From assembly GCA_041484845.1 (NCBI GenBank), contig JBGPIK010000348.1:1-7386 (forward strand): a DNA stretch of 7,386 bases, written 5' to 3'. Below, in pieces: positions 1-5,672 of the stretch. This stretch comes from JBGPIK01 sp041484845. Lineage in GTDB: Bacteria; Desulfobacterota; Binatia; UBA9968. Numbering within the stretch: position 1 is the first letter of the stretch; each line of letters starts with the position of its first letter. The notes beneath the pieces were generated by a model. The model saw only the letters and a program-made list of their open reading frames with translations. It had not been told where the DNA came from and did no database searches. Made by a program: the position numbers and the translations under genes.

Positions 1-140
1 ACCGCCCATACCGGGCCGGCCTCGGTATCGACATGGCGCTTGACGAAATCACGAAGAATCGGAGCACGATTTACGACGCCGCGGTCGTCGACGCATGCGT
101 GAAGCTGTTCCGCGATAAGCAATTCGAGTTTTCCGGATGA
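1..140 (+). CDS. C-terminal end of an HD-GYP domain protein (5' end outside window)
   Basis: The third reading frame is open from the window edge to a TGA at 138-140 and gives 45 residues. They begin RPYRAGLGID and contain IYDAAVVDACVKLF. This matches the usual end of HD-GYP domains: the (H)RPYR-x-LG motif, a helix, then a Y-D-x-x-V-V-D-A-C segment. HD-GYP proteins are metal-dependent hydrolases that usually degrade cyclic di-GMP, often as the output domain of a response regulator. The metal-binding HD and GYP motifs lie outside the window, so activity cannot be judged. The next gene begins 31 nt after the stop on the same strand and carries a sensor-type membrane anchor, which would suit a former sensor/response pair. 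Family assignment from this tail is fairly secure; the full domain layout is unknown. Confidence 0.72.
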   Translation, partial: RPYRAGLGIDMALDEITKNRSTIYDAAVVDACVKLFRDKQFEFSG

Positions 141-171
141 CTTTGGCACGCCCAGCCCGGATGATGGCAAC

Positions 172-387
172 ATGACGGCGCACGATATTTTTTCCATGCC
201 CCATCTGAGCACCCGCAGCCGGCTGATTGTGTTGGTCTTGTTTGCAGCGCTGCCAACGCTCGTCCTGATCACCTACAACATTTGGGACGCGTACATGAAA
301 CCGGAGGCGCATGCGCGGGAGAAACTGCAAAGTCTCGTCAAGGTCTTGGGGTCGGGTCTAGCATCGAAGCACCATGTCGTCGCGTGA
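172..387 (+). pseudogene. Truncated membrane sensor: N-terminal anchor only
   Basis: This 71-codon frame (ATG at 172, alternative ATG at 196) has a positively charged start (STRSR, residues 13-17). One strong membrane segment follows at about residues 18-36 (LIVLVLFAALPTLVLITYN). Then comes an amphipathic, charged stretch (AHAREKLQSLVKVL) and a TGA stop. Such a beginning is typical of sensor histidine kinases and GGDEF/PAS sensors, where the anchor is followed by a periplasmic or HAMP region and hundreds of further residues. Here nothing recognisable follows: the other two frames give only short unrelated peptides before the repeat island that starts near 456. I read it as the surviving 5' end of a deleted gene, possibly once co-transcribed with the HD-GYP gene. 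It could instead be a genuine small membrane protein. No strong Shine-Dalgarno sequence is visible before either ATG. Confidence 0.5.
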
Positions 388-455
388 AGTCTTCGAATTC
401 GTCCGGTTGTTTTATCTTGCCCTGGTGATCGCTGAGTTCTGTTTGTGAAGCTTCC

Positions 456-479
456 AGGTTTCGGGAATTCACGAAACCT
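456..479. repeat. Inverted repeat with 8-bp arms
   Basis: AGGTTTCG at 456-463 is repeated as its exact reverse complement CGAAACCT at 472-479, with an 8-nt loop GGAATTCA. No T-run follows on either strand, so it is not a typical intrinsic terminator. The first arm overlaps CTTCCAGGTTT, which recurs at 716-726. It may be an operator-like dyad or part of the dispersed repeat material of this region. Confidence 0.5.
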
Positions 480-515
480 CGAAATGAAACATCTAAGCGC
501 CGCAACGCGCCGCCC

Positions 516-599
516 GTTTAACGCTCCACGGTCAATGTTCAATGCCGGGTCGTCGTTCAAACCGTTACAGCCATTCAAAAGGTTCCAGTCGTTCCAATC
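516..599. repeat. Composite periodic array: five 7-nt units then five 9-nt units
   Basis: From 516 to 550 the sequence divides into five consecutive 7-nt units of the type G-T-T-C-A-A-T (for example GGTCAAT at 530, GTTCAAT at 537). After a 4-nt joint, 555-599 divides into five 9-nt units: GTTCAAACC, GTTACAGCC, ATTCAAAAG, GTTCCAGTC, GTTCCAATC. The units are degenerate but keep phase without gaps. The 9-nt unit is the reverse complement of the unit seen at 3691-3735, and the 7-nt unit recurs at 1936-1970, so this is a dispersed repeat type. The array lies in non-coding DNA. Function is unknown; slippage-prone filler, a transcribed structured element or a protein-binding array are all possible. 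Confidence 0.7.
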
Positions 600-939
600 C
601 CTTCTGGCAATCGCGGTCACGAACAAAACGCTGTCGAGTTTCATATTTAACCTTTTGTCTCCGCGTCCCGTTACGTCCGGCGGCCTTCTCCAAAGCTTGA
701 AGATTTTTTCTGCGTCTTCCAGGTTTAAACTCTTCGGCGTCGAAGCGTGGAAACACCTCTGGTTTCAGCTTGGCGGCAAAGGCTCGCGAATATTTATTCA
801 ATATGAAGGCTTTCACCCAGGCGCGAGAAACCGGCGCCGTAAGCGTTCGCCGCCGGTTGGCTTCGGCGCGAAACTGGGCTATGACTGGCAACAGCCATCG
901 CAGCAAAGGCCGTCACTGTCGCATGACGCGCACAGTTTG

Positions 940-943
940 GGAG
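940..943 (+). promoter_or_regulatory. Ribosome binding site deciding the start of the binding-protein gene
   Basis: GGAG lies 6 nt before the ATG at 950. This ATG is followed by a clear signal peptide, whereas the in-frame ATG at 923 would place an unrelated charged extension (MTRTVWERR) before it. The 950 start is therefore preferred. Confidence 0.6.
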
Positions 944-949
944 CGCCGC

Positions 950-1921
950 ATGAAAAGCACTAGAACTCTGGTATTACTAATCTTTGTTTCCGTCATCGAA
1001 CTCGTTACCGCCGCGTTCGGATTCGGCCAGGACAAGATTCGCATCGGCGTACCGTTATTTCCGACGGTCGCCTTCCCTGCCTTTGTGGCGAGCGAGAAAC
1101 GATTCTTTGAAAAAAACGGCTTGCAAGCTGAAATCATCCGGATCAACAGTGAGCCCACTACCTATCAGGCGTTGATCTCGGGAAGCATCGATGTCGCAGC
1201 CGGCGCGCCGTCCGGGCTCGTGCTTGCCAATTTGCAAGGCGTGCCGGTGGTCTCCCTCGGCAGTTGGGACAACAGCGTTCCCTACACACTGGCGACACGG
1301 GAAAATATCGACGACGTTGCCAAATTGAGAGGAAAGAAAATCGGTGTGAACAGGCTCGGCGGCAAATCGTCGCTGATCCTCCGCGTTATGTTGGAAGAAG
1401 CCGGGCTCAATCCGACCAAAGACGTGATCTTGCTGCAACTCGGGGGTTCTCAGGAAAGATTAGCCGCCCTCATCCGAGGGGGGATTGATGCGGCCCCTGT
1501 CGATTACGCCTTCGAACCGAAGATGAAACAGTTGGGCTTTTTTCTTGTTGCCGGTAAAAAAACTCCGTTCATGAACGGCTCCCTCGCGGTAAGACCGGCT
1601 TCTTTGCGAGCGGATTCAGGCAAGTGGAAGCGGTTTGTCAAAGCGTTTTCGGAAGCTACCCAGTACATAACGACTCAAAAGGAAGGCACTCTGGAAGTGT
1701 TGCGCCGGGTCACGCAAATCGACGACAAGGCGTCACTGGACTTTATCTACGAGCAGATGCGTTCCCGCGCGGATGTTAGTCTGCGTCCGCCGCAGGCTGC
1801 TATAGACAACTTGGTGAAGATGGTGGGGTACGATGACAAGCGGGCATTGTCGCTGGACACAAGTAAGCTGTTCGATCTTTCCATTCTGGACGAGCCGGGG
1901 CCAACGAAGCCGAAGAAGTAA
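950..1921 (+). CDS. ABC transporter substrate-binding protein, SsuA/THI5/NMT1-like
   Basis: This is a 323-aa exported protein. Residues 1 to about 26 form a signal peptide: basic start MKSTR, hydrophobic core LVLLIFVSVIELVTAA, cleavage probably around residues 23-27. The mature part has the family pattern: KIRIGVPLFP (strand 1); FFEKNGLQAEII at 52-63; a gly/ala-rich ligand-loop segment ALISGSIDVAAGAP at 74-87; the second-lobe entry LRGKKIGVNRLGGKSS at 127-141; and GSQERLAALIRGGIDAA at 166-182. Members bind small organic ligands in the periplasm (alkanesulfonates, pyrimidine precursors, nitrate-like or aromatic compounds) and deliver them to an ABC permease. No permease or ATPase gene is nearby, so it is an orphan component or uses a transporter encoded elsewhere. 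The neighbouring carboxyltransferase-like and UbiD-like genes suggest an organic acid ligand; this is inference. The length is normal and no frameshift is seen. Confidence 0.88.
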   Translation: MKSTRTLVLLIFVSVIELVTAAFGFGQDKIRIGVPLFPTVAFPAFVASEKRFFEKNGLQAEIIRINSEPTTYQALISGSIDVAAGAPSGLVLANLQGVPVVSLGSWDNSVPYTLATRENIDDVAKLRGKKIGVNRLGGKSSLILRVMLEEAGLNPTKDVILLQLGGSQERLAALIRGGIDAAPVDYAFEPKMKQLGFFLVAGKKTPFMNGSLAVRPASLRADSGKWKRFVKAFSEATQYITTQKEGTLEVLRRVTQIDDKASLDFIYEQMRSRADVSLRPPQAAIDNLVKMVGYDDKRALSLDTSKLFDLSILDEPGPTKPKK

Positions 1922-1935
1922 CCGAGCGACCCGGA

Positions 1936-1970
1936 GTTCAATGTTCAAGGCTCAAGGCTCAAGGCCGAAA
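1936..1970. repeat. 7-nt tandem array, five units
   Basis: Starting 15 nt after the binding-protein stop, the sequence divides into 7-nt units GTTCAAT, GTTCAAG, GCTCAAG, GCTCAAG and a diverged GCCGAAA. The first unit is identical to one in the array at 516-550, which marks both as the same repeat type. The array is non-coding and immediately precedes the palindrome at 1979-2002. Confidence 0.75.
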
Positions 1971-1978
1971 AGAGACTC

Positions 1979-2002
1979 GTAGGGTGCGCAAGCGCACCCT
2001 AC
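1979..2002. repeat. Perfect 24-nt palindrome
   Basis: GTAGGGTGCGC (1979-1989) and its exact reverse complement (1992-2002) are separated by only AA, which would give a stable hairpin of about 10 bp with a 4-nt loop in RNA. It lies 57 nt after the stop codon of the binding-protein gene, so it could end or protect that transcript. No T-run follows on the + strand, so I do not call it an intrinsic terminator. It sits between the 7-nt array and a 9-nt array and may be the core of a REP-like dispersed element. Confidence 0.75.
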
Positions 2003-2007
2003 ATAAA

Positions 2008-2050
2008 CTTCGTGCACTTCGCGCGCTTCGTGGTGAAATCTGTTTTTCAC
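2008..2050. repeat. 9-nt array (CTTCG type) with adjoining dyad
   Basis: Three in-phase 9-nt units, CTTCGTGCA, CTTCGCGCG and CTTCGTGGT, occupy 2008-2034. They run into a dyad in which GTGAAA (2033-2038) is matched by TTTCAC (2045-2050) across a 6-nt loop. This is a second sequence class with the same 9-nt period as the arrays at 555-599 and 3691-3735. It lies in the leader of the following gene, ending 52 nt before its ATG. Confidence 0.65.
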
Positions 2051-2102
2051 ATTCGGTTCCGGCGCCGCCGCGCTGGGCCGAGAGGCATTGAAAACAACAG
2101 TC

Positions 2103-3596
2103 ATGAGCGAGATTCATTTTGTCGATACCACACTGCGCGATGGGCAGCAGAGCCTGTGGGCGCTGGGCATGAGGACGGCGGCGATGCTTCCGATCGCAGC
2201 GCAAATGGATCGCGTCGGATTCGAATCGATGGAATTTTTTGTCTCCATCATGATCAAGAAATACGTTCGCGAGCTCAAGGAGAATCCGTGGGTGTGGCTG
2301 CGCGAGGGGAGCGCGCGCTTCCGCCACACGCGCCTGCGCAATCACGGCGGCATGCACGGCTCCGGCGCATTCGAAAAACTTCCGAGCGCGGTGATGAAAC
2401 TTCTGGTCGAGCGCGTCGTTTCCTACGGCATTACGTTGACTCGAACGTCCAATTGCTGGAACGATTTCGAAAGCCTGGGGGAGGAATTGAAACATCTCCG
2501 CGATCTCGGCATGGAGACCGTCGTGAATCTTATCTATTCCGTCTCGCCGCGTCACAGCGATGACTATTACGCGAACAAAGCCCGGCAGGCAGCCTCCATT
2601 CGGCCTTATCGCATTTGTTTTAAAGACGTGGGCGGCCTGCTTACGCCGGAGCGCGCCCGAACACTCCTTCCGGCGATACTTAAAAATGCCGGCGATGTTC
2701 CCGTGGAGTACCACGCCCATTGCAACAACGGCTTGGCGCCGCTCTGCTACCTCGAGGCGGTGAAACTCGGTATCACCACTTTGCATACGGCGATTCCCCC
2801 GCTCGCCAACGGCTCCTCGCAACCGTCGGTTCTCAACGTGGCCAAAAACCTGCGCGCGTTGGGCCATACGCCGGTTTTTCATGAAGAGGAAGTGAGGCCC
2901 GTCGAAGAGCATTTCACCGCCGTTGCGAAACGGGATGGGCTTCCCATCGGAAAACCCTTTGCTTACGACGAATCGCAGTACCTGCACCAGGTGCCGGGAG
3001 GAGTGATTTCCAATCTGCGCCATCAACTGCGGCTGATCGGAAAGGAGGATCGGTTGGAGCATACACTCGAGGAGGCCGCTCGCGTGCGCGCCGATTTTGG
3101 TTATCCGATCATGGTGACGCCGCTTTCTCAATTCGTCGTCAGTCAAGCTGCCATCAACGTGATCGTCGGAGAACGATACAAAGAAGTGACCGATCAAGTC
3201 ATCCAGTATGCCCTGGGTCTATGGGGCCAAGACGCGCCCGCCCTGCTCGACCGCGATGTGAAGGACAAGATCTTAAGCCGGGGCCGCGCGAAGGAGTGGC
3301 AAGCATGGGAGCCCCCTGATCCCTCGCTTCAAGCGGTACGCAACAAATTCGGCGGAGCTTCGGTCTCCGACGAGGAGCTGCTGCTTCGGGTTTATGCGGG
3401 GGAAGATGCGGTAAAGGCGCTGGCAACGGCGGGGTCGCCCCGAGCGTATCTGAGCGCGCAGCAGCCACTCATTCGCTTGATCGAAGAGCTGAGCAGAAAC
3501 AAAAGTTGCAGCCAGGTCTTCATACGAAAGTCCGGATTTTCGCTTACGCTCGGAAAGAGCGCTGCCTTGGGGCAGACTACTGGAAAAGCTCCTTAA
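2103..3596 (+). CDS. Carboxyltransferase-domain protein, PycB/OadA-like, without biotinyl domain
   Basis: This 497-aa protein belongs to the HMGL-like carboxyltransferase family (pyruvate carboxylase subunit B, oxaloacetate decarboxylase alpha, transcarboxylase 5S). Visible motifs: VDTTLRDGQQS at 7-17, with R12 and Q16 (substrate carboxylate) and D13 (metal); FKDVGGLL at 173-180, whose K174 is the lysine carbamylated in the family; YHAHCNNGL at 203-211, with metal ligands H204 and H206; NGSSQPS at 236-242; QVPGGVISNLRHQL at 296-309; TPLSQFVVSQAAINV at 339-353. Spacings D13-K174-H204/H206 fit pyruvate carboxylase. The C-terminal 80 residues contain no biotin-attachment (A/V)MKM motif, and no biotin carboxylase gene is near. 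It may use a separate biotin carrier or perform a biotin-free aldol or decarboxylation reaction. The ATG at 2103 is chosen because the conserved N-terminus starts there; GAGAGG lies 17 nt upstream, too far for a good Shine-Dalgarno sequence. The TTG at 2088 is less likely. Confidence 0.85.
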   Translation: MSEIHFVDTTLRDGQQSLWALGMRTAAMLPIAAQMDRVGFESMEFFVSIMIKKYVRELKENPWVWLREGSARFRHTRLRNHGGMHGSGAFEKLPSAVMKLLVERVVSYGITLTRTSNCWNDFESLGEELKHLRDLGMETVVNLIYSVSPRHSDDYYANKARQAASIRPYRICFKDVGGLLTPERARTLLPAILKNAGDVPVEYHAHCNNGLAPLCYLEAVKLGITTLHTAIPPLANGSSQPSVLNVAKNLRALGHTPVFHEEEVRPVEEHFTAVAKRDGLPIGKPFAYDESQYLHQVPGGVISNLRHQLRLIGKEDRLEHTLEEAARVRADFGYPIMVTPLSQFVVSQAAINVIVGERYKEVTDQVIQYALGLWGQDAPALLDRDVKDKILSRGRAKEWQAWEPPDPSLQAVRNKFGGASVSDEELLLRVYAGEDAVKALATAGSPRAYLSAQQPLIRLIEELSRNKSCSQVFIRKSGFSLTLGKSAALGQTTGKAP

Positions 3597-3656
3597 CGCA
3601 AATACGGGAAATCCGCAGCGGGCGTTGTCGCCGACCTCCAATGCCCCGACCTCTTT

Positions 3657-3678
3657 CTCCCCTCGCGTCGGGGGGGAG
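3657..3678. repeat. GC-rich hairpin between the carboxyltransferase-like and UbiD-family genes
   Basis: CTCCCC at 3657-3662 pairs with GGGGAG at 3673-3678. With an inner T-G and a C-G pair this gives an 8-bp stem closing the 6-nt loop GCGTCG. It starts 60 nt after the preceding stop codon. No T-run follows (the next bases are GACGAAGG), so a classical terminator is unlikely. C-rich/G-rich hairpins of this sort are common as dispersed intergenic elements in environmental genomes. It could attenuate read-through into, or stabilise mRNA ahead of, the UbiD-family gene. Confidence 0.5.
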
Positions 3679-3690
3679 GACGAAGGTGGG

Positions 3691-3735
3691 GGCTGGAACG
3701 ATTTGAACGATTGGAACTATTGAAACGTCTTGATT
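3691..3735. repeat. 9-nt array, five units, directly before the UbiD-family gene
   Basis: In-phase 9-nt units GGCTGGAAC, GATTTGAAC, GATTGGAAC, TATTGAAAC and a diverged GTCTTGATT fill 3691-3735. The central unit GATTGGAAC is the exact reverse complement of GTTCCAATC at 591-599, so the same repeat occurs here in the opposite orientation. The array ends 8 nt before the Shine-Dalgarno sequence of the UbiD-family gene and must be part of its leader if transcribed from further upstream. Confidence 0.72.
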
Positions 3736-3743
3736 TAAGCCAC

Positions 3744-3748
3744 GGAGG
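3744..3748 (+). promoter_or_regulatory. Ribosome binding site deciding the start of the UbiD-family gene
   Basis: GGAGG is followed by AAAA and the ATG at 3753. It rules in that ATG over the in-frame TTG at 3711, which lies inside the 9-nt repeat array and would add 14 residues coded partly by repeat. UbiD-family proteins usually begin with a short stretch before the L-R-(D/E)-(W/F)-L motif, as here (MLYHGLRDWL). Confidence 0.8.
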
Positions 3749-3752
3749 AAAA

Positions 3753-5192
3753 ATGCTTTACCACGGTCTTCGCGATTGGCTCGCCAAAGTCAACGCAATG
3801 GGCGAGCTCAAAACCCTAGAAGGGATCGACTGGAATCTGGAGATGGGCGCCGTCGTTGACGTGCTCTATCGAGAGCATCCTCCTTACGCCCCGGCTCTTG
3901 TTTTCGACAATATCAAGGACTACCGGCAGGGATTTCGCACGATCTTCGGTCACTTCGCATCGCCCAAACGCATCGCCTTAACTCTCGGAATCAAGCAATC
4001 CTTCAATCACGTGCTGGAGTTTGTGAGAGTTTACCACGACAAAATAAAAAATTGTGTACCCATTCCCAGGGAAGAAGTAACAAGCGGCGCTGTTCACGAA
4101 AACGTCCAGGAAGGAGACCGGGTGAACCTCTTGGATTTCCCGGCGCCGTTTCTCCACGAAAAAGACGGCGGGCGTTACATCGGCACCGGCCACTTGGTGA
4201 TCACCCAAGACCCCGACACGAAATGGGTCAATGTCGGTACCTACCGCATGATGTTGCATGATCATAACACCGCCGGCATTTACATCGGCCCCGGAAAACA
4301 CGGCAACATTCACCGGCAAAAATATTTTGAACGAGGCGCTTTTACTCCGGTCAACGTCGTGCTCGGAAGCGAGCCCCTGATTTGGTTTGCCTCGTGCTGC
4401 CCGGTTCCCGCCGGGCTAAGTGAATTTGATTTTGCCGGCGGCCTCGCCGGTGAACCGCTCACAGTAATCAAGAGCGACATTACGGGACTGCCTTATCCTG
4501 CGGATGCCGAAATCGTGTTAGAAGGCGAGATGAGACCCGGCGAGCTGAAAGAAGAAGGCCCATTTGGCGAGTGGCCCGGCTACTATGCCAGCGCCAGCCA
4601 TCCGGAGCCGTTTATTCGGGTTAAACGGGTTCTTTACAGGAAAGATCCGATCCTCTCTTGCGCCAACCCGGCGCGTCCGCCGCACACGCTCACTCTGCTC
4701 CGGGCGATTACTCGCTCCGCGCATGTGTGGGAAGAACTGGAAAAGGCCGGCGTGCCGGATATCAGAGGTGTGTGGTCGCACGAGCCCGGGCCGCGACAGT
4801 TCACCGTGGTTGCCATTAAACAACGCTACCCCGGGCACGCTAAGCAAGCTGGAGTTTTAGCGGCCCAATGTTTTTCAGGCGGCTATCAAAACCGCTTCAC
4901 CATCGTTGTCGATGATGACATCGACCCGACGCGCATTGACGATGTCGTTTGGGCGTTGTCGACCCGATGCGATCCGGAAATAGACATCGATATTATGAGG
5001 CGATGCTGGTCGAGCTCTCTCGACCCGATGATACCGCCTGGTTCAAAGGCATTGATGAATTCGCGCGCCGTTATCGATGCCTGCAAGCCGTATGAGTGGA
5101 TGAAAGACTTTCCCGAGGTGGCCGAAACAAGCGCAGAGTTAAGGAACAAGGTCGTAGAAAAATTGGGTCGTCCGTTCTTTGGGCTCGGGTAA
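3753..5192 (+). CDS. UbiD-family prFMN-dependent (de)carboxylase
   Basis: This complete 479-aa cytosolic enzyme has the normal length of the family. UbiD enzymes use prenylated FMN, Mn2+ and usually K+ to decarboxylate, sometimes carboxylate, aromatic or alpha,beta-unsaturated acids. Key residues match fungal Fdc1 in identity and nearly exact spacing: N160 and R165 in NVGTYRMMLHDH (Fdc1 N168, R173), H183 in GPGKHGN (H191), E224 in GLSEFDFAGG (metal ligand E233), and E268 and E273 in EGPFGEWPGYY (E277, E282). The N-terminal LRDWLAKVNAMGELKTL and the C-terminal region are typical. The prFMN synthase gene ubiX is not in the window, so cofactor must come from elsewhere. Substrate is unknown; ubiquinone biosynthesis is less likely given the neighbours (a solute-binding protein and a carboxyltransferase homologue). 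The 156-nt gap before it holds a hairpin and a repeat array, so co-transcription with the upstream gene is possible but not shown. Confidence 0.92.
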   Translation: MLYHGLRDWLAKVNAMGELKTLEGIDWNLEMGAVVDVLYREHPPYAPALVFDNIKDYRQGFRTIFGHFASPKRIALTLGIKQSFNHVLEFVRVYHDKIKNCVPIPREEVTSGAVHENVQEGDRVNLLDFPAPFLHEKDGGRYIGTGHLVITQDPDTKWVNVGTYRMMLHDHNTAGIYIGPGKHGNIHRQKYFERGAFTPVNVVLGSEPLIWFASCCPVPAGLSEFDFAGGLAGEPLTVIKSDITGLPYPADAEIVLEGEMRPGELKEEGPFGEWPGYYASASHPEPFIRVKRVLYRKDPILSCANPARPPHTLTLLRAITRSAHVWEELEKAGVPDIRGVWSHEPGPRQFTVVAIKQRYPGHAKQAGVLAAQCFSGGYQNRFTIVVDDDIDPTRIDDVVWALSTRCDPEIDIDIMRRCWSSSLDPMIPPGSKALMNSRAVIDACKPYEWMKDFPEVAETSAELRNKVVEKLGRPFFGLG

Positions 5193-5672
5193 CTGGCGTA
5201 CAAGCCTTAACGGCCAAACAGGAAAGCTTCCGCCTCCTCTCAGCAGGAACAGATTTTCTCTTGTCGATAGCCTGAGACACAAGATCGATGGTTTGCTTGT
5301 GCTGGCGGTAGTTCTTGTGTGGACCGTGACCGATGGAAAATCATCCGCTCCATCGCACGCACATACTCCGAGGGGACTTAGGGCGCGTTGTTGACTAGCT
5401 GGAATAAGTTTTTGATCAAAACTAATTTCCCTTAGGATGTCCACTTGTCTCCTTATAATATCTTAGACCACGCCAAGGGACCGAACCGCGGATGGTGACA
5501 TCCGGAGGACCAGTGACGATCCAAGCCGGTGTGGGATTGGCCAAACTGTAAAACAAAAATAAGAATCGATAGATGTGACCCCTACATTTTCTCAACTGCC
5601 GGATTTACGATAATTCGCTAGGCTGCATGGAGCATTTCTAGCAGCTTTACCAGCAGACCCTCGCCTTTATCA
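5193..5672. other. Convergent 480-nt spacer without a supported gene
   Basis: This stretch separates the + strand UbiD-family gene from the - strand cyclase gene. I see no recognisable protein, tRNA or clear terminator. A 12-bp palindrome TTTTGATCAAAA lies at 5410-5421. GGATGTC at 5435-5441 has its reverse complement at 5497-5503, and GCTGC at 5622-5626 pairs with GCAGC at 5641-5645; both are too distant or short to interpret. A 71-codon frame starting at a TTG (5179) contains a hydrophobic stretch (LLVLAVVLVWTV) but has no ribosome binding site and no family resemblance. The sequence after about 5400 appears more AT-rich than the left half of the window, and a decayed mobile element or gene is possible but not demonstrable. 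Confidence 0.5.

Larger units (their letters stand above)
388..949. other. Intergenic island of about 560 nt with repeats and no supported gene
   Basis: No frame on either strand looks like a real protein here. The longest plus-strand frame reads the 9-nt array as a Phe-rich three-residue repeat (FKPLQPFKRFQSFQS), and the longest minus-strand frame has no recognisable family. Contents, in order: an inverted repeat at 456-479, a 7-nt array at 516-550, a 9-nt array at 555-599, a second copy of CTTCCAGGTTT at 716-726, and a small AT-rich dyad at 790-804 (ATATT-n5-AATAT). The last 60 nt presumably carry the promoter and leader of the binding-protein gene. The best sigma-70-like match (TTGGCT at 857, 17-nt spacer, TATGAC at 880) is too weak to call. 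Confidence 0.6.

Noticed and set aside
516..599. CRISPR array or iteron origin
   Set aside because: Units are 7 and 9 nt with no spacers, no cas or replication initiator gene is present, and the units are degenerate.
857..885. TTGGCT-N17-TATGAC as promoter of the binding-protein gene
   Set aside because: Only four of six bases match in each box; such matches are frequent by chance.
565..906. 113-codon minus-strand frame with plausible-looking composition
   Set aside because: No recognisable motif, no ribosome binding site seen, and it runs through the repeat array (LERLEPFEW).
445..963. 172-codon plus-strand frame
   Set aside because: Part of it is the 9-nt array read as a three-residue repeat, the rest has no family resemblance, and it overlaps the signal peptide start of the binding protein in another frame.
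1979..2002. Intrinsic terminator of the binding-protein gene
   Set aside because: The hairpin is strong, but no T-run follows on the + strand, so it is listed as a palindrome only.
1959..3197. 412-codon minus-strand frame
   Set aside because: It is antisense to the carboxyltransferase gene, whose conserved motifs are unmistakable; long antisense frames are common in GC-rich codon usage.
5179..5394. 71-codon frame with a hydrophobic stretch
   Set aside because: It starts at a TTG inside the end of the UbiD-family gene, has no ribosome binding site and resembles no known family.
5454..5459. TATAAT hexamer
   Set aside because: No -35 element at 16-18 nt, no extended -10, and no gene placed to use it.
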